DNA of 64,000 nucleotides from Streptomyces pseudovenezuelae (GCF_029892565.1 NZ_JARXVH010000008.1:124001-188000), one strand, 5' to 3'. Positions 46,929-56,087 are shown, counted from the stretch's first letter. Notes: a model not told the origin generated them from the letters alone. Translations and numbers: made by a program.

Positions 46929-47873
46929 CTACATGTCCAGGGTCGTACCCATGCCGTTGGCGCGGGCGACTTCGTGGACCACCGCCGCCGCGGCAACGTC
47001 GAGGGCGGCGTGGCCCGTCGACTTGAAGACCGTCAACTCGGTCGGTCCTCGACGGCCGGGATGACGGCCGTCGAGGACCGAGCCGAGGAGGGTGATCCGG
47101 TGTGCCGGGATGTCCTGCAGTTCGTGGGCCCCGGCCGGCGGAGCCGAGGCGGCTGCACCCGGCCATTCGGCGAAGAGGGAGCCGGCGCGGACGGTGTCGG
47201 GGGCGAGTTCGTGGCCGTGGGAACCGCCGACGGAGCTGATGTGGGCGCCCTCGGCCGGCCACGACGGGTCGAGCACGGGTTCGCGGGCGCTGGTGCAGCA
47301 GAACACGACGTCGGCCCCGCGGGCCGCCTCCTCGACGGAGCCCGCGGAGGCGTTCGGGTGCAGTTCCGCGAGCCGTCGGGCGCGCTCAAGGTCGTGTCCG
47401 CCCACGACGAGGGGAGCGTCGGCGTTGGTCGTGGCGAGGAGTTCGACCTGGGCACGGGCCTGAACTCCCGTGCCCAGTACGGCGATCCGGTCCGGGCGCG
47501 GGCGCGCCAGGGCGCGCATGGAGATGGTCGCGACGGCGGCGGTGCGCACGGCGGTGACCGGTTCGGCGTCCATGAGCGCGAGCGGACGGCCGTCGTGTTC
47601 GTCGAACAGAGCTACGACGCCACGGTGCGCGCTGCCGCCTGTCCGGCCGGGCACGGCGAAGACCGACACCAACTTGGCCGCCAGACCAAGGCCCGGCACG
47701 TAACCCGGCATCGCGCCGAGGAGCCCCGCGGGCGCCTGCGCGGCGATCCGGGCAGGGGCGGAGACCTCGCCGCGACTGATCGCGACGAGCGCCCGCGTGA
47801 CCGCTGTCAGCACCCGCGCCGGATCCAGACAGGCCCGGGTCTGCGAGCGATCGAGGACCAGTACGCCGCTCAC
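46929..47873 (-). CDS. Ornithine cyclodeaminase/mu-crystallin family protein
   Basis: A 314-residue NAD(P)-dependent enzyme. It starts at a GTG that overlaps the IclR stop (GTGA), so the two are coupled. Visible: N-terminal SGVLVLDRSQTRACLDPARVL, GYVPGLGLAAKLVSVFAVP (substrate lysine region), Rossmann IAVLGTGVQARAQVELLATT, ADVVFCCTSAREPVLD and SSVGGSHGHELAPDTV. Members cyclise ornithine, reduce ketimines, or act as alanine or opine dehydrogenases. With an IclR regulator and divergent amidohydrolase and dipeptidase genes, a role in amino-acid or cyclic-imine catabolism is likely. The exact reaction cannot be told. Confidence 0.85.
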   Translation of the reverse strand: MSGVLVLDRSQTRACLDPARVLTAVTRALVAISRGEVSAPARIAAQAPAGLLGAMPGYVPGLGLAAKLVSVFAVPGRTGGSAHRGVVALFDEHDGRPLALMDAEPVTAVRTAAVATISMRALARPRPDRIAVLGTGVQARAQVELLATTNADAPLVVGGHDLERARRLAELHPNASAGSVEEAARGADVVFCCTSAREPVLDPSWPAEGAHISSVGGSHGHELAPDTVRAGSLFAEWPGAAASAPPAGAHELQDIPAHRITLLGSVLDGRHPGRRGPTELTVFKSTGHAALDVAAAAVVHEVARANGMGTTLDM

Positions 47874-48640
47874 GCGGGATCCGCCTGCGGCATCGAGGAA
47901 AGGCCCGTCAGCGATTCCTGCAGCGCGTCCGTCGCGTCGCGGAGCTGCCGCTTCAGCTCGGACAGGTGCGGCTCGTCGAACTCGGCGCCGAGCCCGACCA
48001 GGGTGAGCGCGCAGATCGGCCACCCCTTCGCGGAGACCACGGCCCGGCTCACCGACGCGACGAGTTGCTCGGCGCGACCGCGCTCGAAGGCGTAACCGGT
48101 GCGCCCGGCCTGCTCGATGTCCGCCAGGAGACCTTCCGGCCCGGTGAGCGGATGACCGGCCTCCTCCGCCAGGCGCAGATAGGGGCGCCGCGCGTCCTTG
48201 TCGAGCAGCGCCACCAGGGCCACCGGACCCGCGAACCTGTGAACGGGGAGCATCTCGTCCCGCAGGTGATTGATCATCTCCAGCCGCGGCGGTCGTACGA
48301 CGTCGATCACGCGCGAGTGATCGGCCTCCAGCACCTGAAGGTTGACCATCATGCCGGTGCGCTCCGAGAGGGCCTCCAGCATCGGACGGGCCACCGCGAC
48401 AAGGGAGTTGTGCGCGGCCGAGTGCGACAGCTGGAGCGCGGCGGCGCCGAGGAGGTAGTGGTCGTCGGTGCGCAGCACCCAGCCTCGGCGGATCAGGTCG
48501 ATCAGGACGCGGTAGGCCGTCGCGCGATGCAGACCGACCTCGCCCGCGAGTTCGCTGAGGCGCAACGGGCGGTCGGACCTGGCGAGCGCCTCGATCAGGT
48601 CCAGTGCCTTGTCGACAGCGGAGCTGGCTGGCTTCGACAT
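47870..48640 (-). CDS. IclR-family transcriptional regulator
   Basis: 256 residues. N-terminal winged helix (about 1-65: SAVDKALDLIEALARSDRPLRLSELAGEVGLHRATAYRVLIDLIRRGWV) and the IclR effector domain (about 80-250: GMMVNLQVLEADHSRVIDVV, SVSRAVVSAKGWPICALTLVG). Coupled to the downstream cyclodeaminase-type gene. An operator-like inverted repeat with TGTTACG arms lies 62 bp upstream, shared with the divergent amidohydrolase gene, so it probably controls both operons. Confidence 0.9.
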   Translation of the reverse strand: MSKPASSAVDKALDLIEALARSDRPLRLSELAGEVGLHRATAYRVLIDLIRRGWVLRTDDHYLLGAAALQLSHSAAHNSLVAVARPMLEALSERTGMMVNLQVLEADHSRVIDVVRPPRLEMINHLRDEMLPVHRFAGPVALVALLDKDARRPYLRLAEEAGHPLTGPEGLLADIEQAGRTGYAFERGRAEQLVASVSRAVVSAKGWPICALTLVGLGAEFDEPHLSELKRQLRDATDALQESLTGLSSMPQADPA

Positions 48641-48680
48641 GCGTGGCGCCCCCTGTCGCACTACGGTGCTACATTCTCGA

Positions 48681-48720
48681 TGTTACGCATGAGGATACAC
48701 ATGTTACGCCTGACGTAACA
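48681..48720. promoter_or_regulatory. IclR operator candidate (TGTTACG repeats)
   Basis: TGTTACG-CCTGA-CGTAACA (48702-48720) is a perfect 7-bp inverted repeat. A further half-site TGTTACG lies at 48681-48687. It sits in the 117-bp divergent region. Confidence 0.55.
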
Positions 48721-48757
48721 CCACGGCTTGCGTCCCACCACGGAGAGGGTCAATTCG

Positions 48758-50071
48758 ATGGGTCATGAGGTTCTCGGTGCGCCCACTCCCTGGGCCCCGC
48801 CCGCGGCGGGCGCGGCGGTGGTCTACCGCGGGGCGACGGTGATCGACGGGACGGGCGGCCCGGCGCGGACGGCGACGTCGATCGTCACCGACGGCGCGAC
48901 CATCCGGGCCGTCGTCCCCGACGCCGAGATCGCCGACAGCACAGCGAGGGTCGTCGACCTCACGGGACGCTTCGTCGTCCCCGGTCTGATCGACTCCCAC
49001 CAGCACATCGCGACGCCACCCGATCGCGCCACCGCCGAGGCCATGCTGCGCCGGCAGGTCCACGGCGGTGTCACGGCGATCCGGGTCATGGCCGACGACC
49101 TCCGTCAGGTGGCCGAACTCGCCCGCGCCGCGCTGGTCGGCGAGATCCCCGGACCCGACATCCAGTTCGCCGCCCTCATGGCCGGGCCGACCTTCTTCGA
49201 CGACCCGCGCACCCAGCAGGTCTCACAGGGCGGTACGCCCGGCGCCGTGCCGTGGATGCAGGCGATCACCGACGAGACCGACCTGCCCCTGGCGGTGGCG
49301 ATGGCTCGGGGCACCGGTGCCCGGGCGGTCAAGATCTACGCCGACCTGCCCGCGGACACGGTCGCCGCACTCACGGCCGAGGCACACCGACAGGGGCTCG
49401 CCGTCTGGGCGCACGGCACGGTCTATCCCGCGAGCCCCGGTGACGTCGTCGACGCCGGCGTGGACACCGTCTCGCACGCCACGGCGCTCGCGCAGGAGGG
49501 CACCCGACACCCCTTGACCACGTACAAGGACAAGCCGCCCATCGAGTACGACCGGTTCGCGGACGGCGACGACCCGCACCTCCAGGCGCTGTTCGAGCGC
49601 ATGTTGGCGCAGGGCACGATTCTTGACGCGACCTCCGGCATGTGGGCGAACTACTTCGCCCCCGAGGCGACGGATCCCGAGTCACAGGAGCGTGTTCGGG
49701 CCAACTCGCGTCTGGCGGCCGGGATCACCAACCACGCGTACCGCGTCGGCGTCCCCATCTCAGCGGGCGGCGACTACGAGAACGCCCCCGAGCACCCCTT
49801 CCCCGCGCTGCACGACGAGATGGTCTTCCTGGCGCGGGAATGCGGCATCCCCCCGGTGCAGGTCATTCGGTCGGCCACCCTGGTCGGCGCCATGAGCATG
49901 GGCGCACAGGACGTCATGGGCACGGTCGAGGAGGGCAAGCTCGCGAACTTCGCCGTCCTGTCGGGGAATCCCCTCGCCGACATAGCCCATCTCGCCGACA
50001 TCGAGTTCGTGGTCAAACGCGGCTGCCGGTACGACCGTAGCGACTACCAGCCGGCCGCCCCCGGCCGCTGA
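48758..50071 (+). CDS. Amidohydrolase family protein (imidazolonepropionase-like)
   Basis: A 437-residue metal-dependent hydrolase. Beta-strand domain VVYRGATVIDGTGGPARTATSIV, then TGRFVVPGLIDSHQHIATPP (H-x-H metal motif), RAVKIYADLP (lysine that is often carboxylated), AVWAHGTVYP and TVSHAT histidines, and SAGGDYENAPEHP near the late Asp. The last blade TVEEGKLANFAVLSGNPLADI is typical of prolidase- or imidazolonepropionase-like amidohydrolases. ATG start with GGAGAGGG. It is followed after 58 bp by an M19 dipeptidase gene, pointing to peptide or cyclic-amide breakdown. Confidence 0.87.
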   Translation: MGHEVLGAPTPWAPPAAGAAVVYRGATVIDGTGGPARTATSIVTDGATIRAVVPDAEIADSTARVVDLTGRFVVPGLIDSHQHIATPPDRATAEAMLRRQVHGGVTAIRVMADDLRQVAELARAALVGEIPGPDIQFAALMAGPTFFDDPRTQQVSQGGTPGAVPWMQAITDETDLPLAVAMARGTGARAVKIYADLPADTVAALTAEAHRQGLAVWAHGTVYPASPGDVVDAGVDTVSHATALAQEGTRHPLTTYKDKPPIEYDRFADGDDPHLQALFERMLAQGTILDATSGMWANYFAPEATDPESQERVRANSRLAAGITNHAYRVGVPISAGGDYENAPEHPFPALHDEMVFLARECGIPPVQVIRSATLVGAMSMGAQDVMGTVEEGKLANFAVLSGNPLADIAHLADIEFVVKRGCRYDRSDYQPAAPGR

Positions 50072-50093
50072 CAGCCCTCGGCCGCTGACAGCC
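50062..50093 (+). repeat. 17-bp tandem duplication over the amidohydrolase stop
   Basis: CGGCCGCTGACAGCC occurs at 50062-50076 and again at 50079-50093 (period 17). The first copy contains the stop codon. Confidence 0.8.
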
Positions 50094-50129
50094 ACGAAAA
50101 ACGCACCCCTGGAAGGGACACGACGCCCG

Positions 50130-51230
50130 ATGACCGCCAATCCCCTTGCGGACAACGACCACTTCGAGCGCGACTACATGATCGTCAACGCGTTGGGTGT
50201 GCTGGACAACCCCAACGCGCCCCGCTCGTCGGCGACCGCCGGCCAGCTCGTCCAGACCGGCGAGGACATCACCATCGACGCGCGCACGCTGGCCGAGGCC
50301 CATGCCTCGGGGCTGACCGCGGTCAACATCACGCTCGGATACGTGATGGGTGACATGGACCCCTACGAGCACACGCTGCACGACATAGCGGTCTGGGACA
50401 CGATCCTCCGTGACAACGCGGCCGACCTCGTCAAGGTGCGCACGGCGGCCGACCTCCACCAGGCGCGCCGCGACGGCCGGATCGGCGTCATCTACGGCTT
50501 CCAGAACGCCGTCGCGCTCGGCGACGACGTCACCCGCGTCGACACCTTCGACCGGCTCGGCGTACGCGTCATCCAGCTCACGTACAACCAGGCCAACGCA
50601 CTCGGCGACGGTTCGATGGAGCCGCGCAACCGCGGTCTGACCCCCTTCGGCCGTGAGGTGATCCAGCGCCTGAACGACCGTCACCTCATGGTCGACCTCT
50701 CCCACAGCGGGGAGCGGACCTGCCTGGAGGCAGCCCGGATCTCCCGGCAGCCTGTCTCCATCAACCACACCGGCTGCCGCGCGCTCACCGACCTCCCACG
50801 CAACAAGACGGACGAGGAACTGCGCCTGGTCGCCTCGCGCGGAGGGTTCGTCGGCATCTACTTCATGCCGTTCCTCGACTCCTCCGGCCACGCCCGCGCC
50901 GCGGATGTCGTCGAGCACATCGACCACGCCGTCAACCTCTGCGGCGAGGATCATGTCGGCATCGGCACCGACGGTCCCGTCACCGCCATCGACGACCTGG
51001 ACGCCTACCGTGCCGACCTCGCCGAGCAGGTCGCCCGGCGCCGGGAGGCCGGCGTCAGCGCGACGGGCGAGGGCGACGACGTCTACCCGTTCGTCGTCGA
51101 CCTGCGGGGTGTCGACCAGTTCCACGAGCTGATCCGGCTGCTGGAGCAGCGCGGCTACCGCTCGGAACGCATCGAGAAGATCCTCGGCAAGAACTTCGCG
51201 GACTACGCGGAGCGCGTCTGGAGCTCTTGA
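50130..51230 (+). CDS. Membrane-dipeptidase family (M19) protein with altered metal site
   Basis: A 366-residue cytoplasmic TIM-barrel protein of the renal-dipeptidase family. Second-metal features are present: MVDLSHSGERTCLEAA, SINHTGCRALTDLPRNKTDEELR and GIGTDGP with the conserved Asp. The N-terminal D-x-H-x-D motif expected near residue 20 reads IVNALGVLDNP, and the bridging Glu region reads IYGFQNAVALGDD, with Gln instead of Glu. This may be a subgroup with a single metal or a different reaction. It is co-transcribed with the amidohydrolase gene. True dipeptidase activity is uncertain. Confidence 0.8.
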   Translation: MTANPLADNDHFERDYMIVNALGVLDNPNAPRSSATAGQLVQTGEDITIDARTLAEAHASGLTAVNITLGYVMGDMDPYEHTLHDIAVWDTILRDNAADLVKVRTAADLHQARRDGRIGVIYGFQNAVALGDDVTRVDTFDRLGVRVIQLTYNQANALGDGSMEPRNRGLTPFGREVIQRLNDRHLMVDLSHSGERTCLEAARISRQPVSINHTGCRALTDLPRNKTDEELRLVASRGGFVGIYFMPFLDSSGHARAADVVEHIDHAVNLCGEDHVGIGTDGPVTAIDDLDAYRADLAEQVARRREAGVSATGEGDDVYPFVVDLRGVDQFHELIRLLEQRGYRSERIEKILGKNFADYAERVWSS

Positions 51231-51363
51231 GGCCGGCCTCGGGGGACGCCGGGCCCACGGCCGAGTTCCTCCACCGGCTCTCCGCGCGGCCGGTGGCTGT
51301 CGTAATCGATGGGGATGACCATCGACTACGCCGGCCGAAAGAGATGCACCTCAGCTCGGCCCG

Positions 51364-52023
51364 TTACTCGTACCGGTACTTCAGCGAGTCCGCCTCCGTC
51401 TGCTCGATGTCGGCGATGGTCAGCTCCGGCATCCGCAGTTGGGCCAGCGTCACCTCGGCCGAGGCCGGCTGGGCGTCCGCCGGGAGCCACTGCTCCGGCT
51501 TCCAAGCGCCGCTGCGCAGCAGCGACTTGGGGCAGTGCGGGTAGACCTCCTCGATCCCCAGCACCAGCGCACTGGCCGGCGGCTTGCCCACGGCGGTCAG
51601 CTGCGACAGCAGTTGCGGGCGGGTGGAGACGACAGCCCGGCCGTTCACCCGCAGCGTGGTGGTCCGCCCGGGGATGACGAACAGCAGCCCGGCCCGTCCG
51701 GTGGCGATGACGTTCTGCAGAGTGTCCAGCCGCTTGTTGCCGGTCGCGTCCGGTATCGCCACTGTCCGTGCGTCCAGGACGGCGACGAACCCGGCGGGGC
51801 CGCCGCGCGGCGAGACGTCGCAGTTTCCCTCGGCGTCCACGCTGGCGACCAGGACCAGCGATGAGCAGCCGATCAACTGCCGGGTCTGCTCGGTGAGTTC
51901 CGTCATCTGCTTCCGCACGGCCGCGTCGCCGGGGAGGTCGTAGACCTGGCGCAACGCCTCCTGGTCGGGCACGGCGTCGACGCGGAGCATGTCGAAGGCA
52001 CTGCCGGCAAGGGATGTCGTCAT
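51364..52023 (-). CDS. Pyridoxamine-5'-phosphate-oxidase-fold flavoprotein
   Basis: 219 residues. Split-barrel FMN-binding fold: LIGCSSLVLVASVDAEGNCDVSPRGGPAGFVAVLD, ATGNKRLDTLQNVIATGRAGLLFVIPGRTTTLRVNGRAVVS. The C-terminal segment VYPHCPKSLLRSGAWKPEQW matches the MSMEG_1061-like subgroup of PNPOx-related proteins that use flavin-type cofactors (FMN or F420). ATG start chosen at the family-typical N-terminus; the frame stays open upstream without a ribosome site. Substrate unknown; stands alone. Confidence 0.8.
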   Translation of the reverse strand: MTTSLAGSAFDMLRVDAVPDQEALRQVYDLPGDAAVRKQMTELTEQTRQLIGCSSLVLVASVDAEGNCDVSPRGGPAGFVAVLDARTVAIPDATGNKRLDTLQNVIATGRAGLLFVIPGRTTTLRVNGRAVVSTRPQLLSQLTAVGKPPASALVLGIEEVYPHCPKSLLRSGAWKPEQWLPADAQPASAEVTLAQLRMPELTIADIEQTEADSLKYRYE

Positions 52024-52432
52024 GCCTCCGACCCTAATGGGCCGACCTGCGACTGATCTTGGTCGGTGAGGGCGGGCACAGAGAGACGGCCGCGCAAGTT
52101 GCCTGGTGTGTGACGGCCAAACAGACCCGCTCGGCCACGTCCCGCCCTGCCTTCTGTGGGCTGTCGCGCCAACATCTGGGCGAGTTGTCCGCGGCACTCG
52201 CCCCGCCCCAGGTGGCGCGCTACGAGTCCGGGCGTCACGGGCGACGTCAGAGGCCGCGACATGGGCGGCGATGCCCGAGCTGCCCGCCTGTTCCGGCCCC
52301 ACTCAGCCGCCATGGGTGTTCGGCGGTGCCGCCCAACTGCGCGCCGTCGCGGCCCGGACTTCTCCGCGAACCGGGCAAGCTCAGCACCCACACCTGTGTG
52401 AGAAATGCCTTTCTCGCTTGACTGCTCGTGCC
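52024..52432. other. Gap with possible regulator remnant
   Basis: About 400 bp without an intact gene. One plus-strand frame reads GLSRQHLGELSAALAPPQVARYESGR (about 52158-52230), which resembles an XRE-type helix-turn-helix, but it has no usable start and soon becomes Arg-rich nonsense. Probably a degraded regulator gene, or chance. Confidence 0.3.
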
Positions 52433-52956
52433 TCACCGCCAACCTGTCGCGAGGTGCGGAGCGAGGACCACCTCTCGGGGCTCGGTGCGGCCCTGGTCGA
52501 GGCGTTCCACGGCGGCGGCCACCTCGTAACGCGCCTGCTCCTCGGCTCCTGGCTGACCGTGGTCAGGTCGAAGCAGCTCAGGCGGGAGAGTCTGTCGTCG
52601 TATCCCGCGACGGACACCTCGCCGGGGACGGAGACACCGGCACGGGCAAGACCCGCCAGCACGCCGATCGCGCTCTGGTCGTTGAACGCGGCCACGGCGG
52701 TGGTCAGTTCGCCCGCGTCGAGGAGGTGGCGCGCGGCGCGCTCACCGGCCGCCTCGGTGTTGTCTCCGCGCAGCACCCTGATGTGCGCGTCCAGACCGTG
52801 GCGCCGCAAGGCGATGCGATGTCCGCGGCGCCGGTCGGTGGCGATCACGCCCCTGCCGCCGTCGACGTACGTGATGATCCGCGTATGAACTGCGGAACCT
52901 GTGCGCGAGGGGCGGCCCTTCCGGGTGCCGCTCGCATCACAGCGTCGCGAGGTCAT
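52433..52956 (-). pseudogene. Remnant of a LacI-family regulator
   Basis: Carries the effector-binding half only: DRRRGHRIALRRHGL, GDNTEAAGERAARHLLDAGE, AFNDQSAIGVLAGLARAGVSVPGEVSVAGYDD and LTTVSQEP. At about 52541-52550 the frame breaks; the expected AAAVERLDQGRTEPREVVLAP continues in the next frame, ending at 52433. The DNA-binding domain is absent. A dead gene. Confidence 0.72.
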
Positions 52957-52965
52957 CCACGTAGG

Positions 52966-55113
52966 TCAAAGTAGTGCCTCAGGACGGATCGGCAGGTCCG
53001 TCAGGCGTTTGCCCGTCGCGTTGAACTCCGCGTTGCCGATGGCGGGCGCCACCCCGACGATGGTGATCTCACCGAGTCCCTTCACGCCGATCGGATCGGC
53101 CTGCGGGTCCTCGGTGTTGACGAAGGCGGCGTCGAGGTCGGGGACGTCCGCGTTCACCGGCACAAGGTAGTCGGCGAGGCTCACGTTGACGATGCGGCCG
53201 TCGCGGTGGTCGGTGACGGTGCCTTCGAGGAGGGCCATTCCGATGCCGCCGACCATGCCGCCGATGGCCTGGCTGCGGGCGAGTTTGGGGCTGATCACCC
53301 GCCCTACGTCGTACGCCGCGAAGATCCGCCGTACGCGGACGAGGCCCAGCAGGGGATCGACGGAGACTTCGGCGAAGACGGCTCCGTAGCCGTAGGAGGA
53401 GATCCTTGAATCGGCGTCGCCCGGGCCCCAGTTGCCGGTGATGTCGAGGCTGGGCAGACCGGCGCGGCGCAGGATGTCCCGGTAGCTGTCCCGGGCTCCC
53501 CCGTCGGCGGCCGACAGATAGCCGTCGCGGACGTGCACATCCGCCGGATTCGCGCCGTGGAGAGGCGAGTCGGTGTCTGCTACCGCCCTGCGGATGAACT
53601 CCGCCTTCAGCGCGTTGCAGGTGGTGTGCGCGGCCGAGCCCACGCTCGCCATGGTGGTGGCCGCCGCGTGCAGGGGCGCGGTGGGGTAGCTGGAGTCGCC
53701 CAACCGGAAGGTGACCGCCGAGGCGGGCAGCCCCAGGGCGTCCGCGGCGACCTGCATGACCGAGGTGGTGGTGCCGGGGCCCATGTCCGCGGAGGCCGCG
53801 AAGACTTCGGCGGTGCCGTCGGCGTGGATCCGGGCCCGTGCGCTGGAGTCGCGTCGGTTGTTGTGGTAGCTGGCGGTGGCCATCCCCATGCCGATGAGCA
53901 GGTCGCCGTCCGTGCGCGAGCCCGGCTCGGCGCGCCTCCGGGACCAGCCGAAGCGGCGTGCGCCGGTCTCGTAGCACTCACGCAACTTCCGTGTGGAGAA
54001 GGGGAGTTGTGTGACCTCGTCCTGGGTCGGCTCGTTGCGCATCCGCAACTCGACGGGATCCACGGCCAGTTCGTGCGCGAGCTGGTCCATCGCGGTTTCC
54101 AGGGCGAAGTTGCCGAGCACCACACCCGGGCCTCGCATGGAGCACGGGGAGTGGACGTCGACGGGCGTGACCCGGTAGGCGGTACGGGTGTTGGGGACGC
54201 CGTAGAGGAACTGCGGCAGGTCGGTCAGGCCGTCCGTGTAGGACTGGTAGCGCGCGTTCTCGATACGGACCTCGTAGACGAGAGCGTTGACGCGGCCGGC
54301 CGCAGTGCTTCCGAGGGCGATCCGGTGCCGGCTGGCCGGCCGGAACCCGGTGCCGTAGAAGAACTGACGCCTGGTCAGAACCACCTTGACGGGCCTGTCG
54401 ACCTCGCGCGCGGCGAACGCGGCCAGGATGACATGGTCGTAGGCCTGGATTGCGCTGCCGAACCCTCCTCCCAGGAACTCGTTGTGCACACGTACGTCGC
54501 CGACGGCGATGCCGAGCGCGCCGGCCACCGTGCGAGCGGCGCCCTGTGCCCACTGGGACTTGTCCCAGAGCGTCAGCCGTCCGTCCTGCCACCGGGCGAT
54601 GGTCGAGGGCAGTTCGATGGGGTTGTGGTTCTCCCGGGCACTGGTGAGTTCCAGGTCCACCTTCACCTGCGCCGAACCAAGCGCGCCCGCCGGGTCGCCC
54701 CGGCTGTAGTCGGGCTCGTCGGCCGGTGTCTGCGACGGGGCGTCCGGATCGTCGAAGTCGGTGACCGCGTCCTGCCGTTCATACGTCGCTTCAACCAGCG
54801 AGGCGCCATGGGTCGCCGCCTCCAGGGTCTCCGCGACGACGACGGCGATGGGCTGGCCGTAGAAGGCGATTCGATCGACGGGGTGGGCAAGTCGCAGGCT
54901 GCCGAAGTCGGTCAGGACGTGCAGGACGCCCGGGTGGCCGAGCGCCGCGTCCACCGAGATCCGGCTCACCGTGGCGCGGGCCACCGTGCCGTTGACGATC
55001 ACGCCGTACAACAGGCCTCCGACGCGGTGCTCGGCCGAGTAGGTGGCCGCGCCGGTCACCTTGCGGCGGGCGTCGACGCGGGAGAGCGGCTGCCCGACGA
55101 CGGTCGTCGCCAT
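52966..55113 (-). CDS. Xanthine-dehydrogenase-type molybdopterin-binding large subunit
   Basis: A 715-residue protein of the XDH/CO-dehydrogenase large-subunit family. N-terminal part VDARRKVTGAATYSAEHRVGGLLYGVI, substrate/Mo region VHNEFLGGGFGSAIQAYDHVILAAFAAREVDRPVKVVLTR, SPCSMRGPGVVLGNFALET and the late KGLGEITIVGVAPAIGNA with the conserved Glu. Its ATG overlaps the TGA of the FAD subunit (TGATG) and has GGAGG upstream. Substrate is unknown; purine, aldehyde or quinoline oxidation are all possible. The operon's small subunit seems truncated, so activity may be impaired. Confidence 0.9.
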   Translation of the reverse strand: MATTVVGQPLSRVDARRKVTGAATYSAEHRVGGLLYGVIVNGTVARATVSRISVDAALGHPGVLHVLTDFGSLRLAHPVDRIAFYGQPIAVVVAETLEAATHGASLVEATYERQDAVTDFDDPDAPSQTPADEPDYSRGDPAGALGSAQVKVDLELTSARENHNPIELPSTIARWQDGRLTLWDKSQWAQGAARTVAGALGIAVGDVRVHNEFLGGGFGSAIQAYDHVILAAFAAREVDRPVKVVLTRRQFFYGTGFRPASRHRIALGSTAAGRVNALVYEVRIENARYQSYTDGLTDLPQFLYGVPNTRTAYRVTPVDVHSPCSMRGPGVVLGNFALETAMDQLAHELAVDPVELRMRNEPTQDEVTQLPFSTRKLRECYETGARRFGWSRRRAEPGSRTDGDLLIGMGMATASYHNNRRDSSARARIHADGTAEVFAASADMGPGTTTSVMQVAADALGLPASAVTFRLGDSSYPTAPLHAAATTMASVGSAAHTTCNALKAEFIRRAVADTDSPLHGANPADVHVRDGYLSAADGGARDSYRDILRRAGLPSLDITGNWGPGDADSRISSYGYGAVFAEVSVDPLLGLVRVRRIFAAYDVGRVISPKLARSQAIGGMVGGIGMALLEGTVTDHRDGRIVNVSLADYLVPVNADVPDLDAAFVNTEDPQADPIGVKGLGEITIVGVAPAIGNAEFNATGKRLTDLPIRPEALL

Positions 55114-56087
55114 CACTGTCCTCCGATCGTCATGAGCTGGCGGCGCACGGTCCGTTCGACCAGCCGCACCTTGAAGGCGTTCTCGGACAGCGGTACGGCA
55201 CCCTCGGCCGCGAGGGCCGCGGCATCCGTCCACGTCCGGCGCCCCGGCCGCTTGCCGACGAGCGCCTCCTCCACCTTGGGCAGCCGCCACGGCACGGTCG
55301 CCACACCACCGACGGCCACCCTGGCGCCCCGCACCACGCCGCCCCTGATGTCCAGCGCCACCGCGGCGGACGCGAGGGCGAACTCGTACGACTGCCGGTC
55401 GCGGACCTTCAGATAACCCGAGCGGCGCGTGTGCGCTCCCGCGGGAACGGTCAGGGAGGTGATGGGTTCGCCCGGCCGGAGCGAGTGCTCGTCCTGGAGC
55501 GTGTCCCCGGGGCGGAGGAAGAAGTCCTGGACCGGGATGGAGCGGGTGCCGTCGAGGCCCCGTACCTGGATCACGGCGTCCAGCGCCACGAGGGCGACTG
55601 CCAGGTCGGACGGGTGAGTTGCCACGCAGTGGGTGCTCGTCCCCAGGATCGCCTGCATACGGTTGTCACCGTGCCGGGCGTCGCAACCCGAGCCCGGGTC
55701 ACGGCGGTTGCATGCGGAGTGGACGTCCCGGAAGTAAGGACAGCGGGGCCGCTGCATGATGTTGCCCCCGATGGAGGCCATGTTGCGCAGCTGAGCCGAG
55801 GCGCCGAGTTCGAGGGCCTGCGAGAGGAGGGGGTACGTGGCGCGCACCTCCGGATGCGCGGCGAGCTCGCTCATCCGGACCAGGGAACCGACGTGCAGCC
55901 CTTGTCGGGTGACGGTGATGTCCTTGTACGGCAGCCCGTTGATGTCGACCACGTGCGCGGGGCGCTCGACGGTCTCCCGCATGAGGTCGACCAGTGTGGT
56001 CCCGCCGGCGATGTAACGGCCGTAGCGGGCACCGGCGTTGAGCGCGGCGGTGACGGTGGAGACTCGGCTGAAGGCGAAGGGATGCAC
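55113..56087 (-). CDS. XDH-type FAD-binding medium subunit
   Basis: A 324-residue CoxM-like flavoprotein. FAD-binding motifs: GRYIAGGTTLVDLMRETVERP near residue 23 and ASAQLRNMASIGGNIMQRPRCPYFRD. The four cysteines in CPYFRDVHSACNRRDPGSGCDAR resemble the extra [4Fe-4S] insert of 4-hydroxybenzoyl-CoA-reductase-like medium subunits, an odd feature in an XDH operon. C-terminal CO_deh_flav_C: GAHTRRSGYLKVRDRQSYEFALASAAVALDI. Overlaps the large subunit by one base. Confidence 0.9.
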   Translation of the reverse strand: MHPFAFSRVSTVTAALNAGARYGRYIAGGTTLVDLMRETVERPAHVVDINGLPYKDITVTRQGLHVGSLVRMSELAAHPEVRATYPLLSQALELGASAQLRNMASIGGNIMQRPRCPYFRDVHSACNRRDPGSGCDARHGDNRMQAILGTSTHCVATHPSDLAVALVALDAVIQVRGLDGTRSIPVQDFFLRPGDTLQDEHSLRPGEPITSLTVPAGAHTRRSGYLKVRDRQSYEFALASAAVALDIRGGVVRGARVAVGGVATVPWRLPKVEEALVGKRPGRRTWTDAAALAAEGAVPLSENAFKVRLVERTVRRQLMTIGGQ

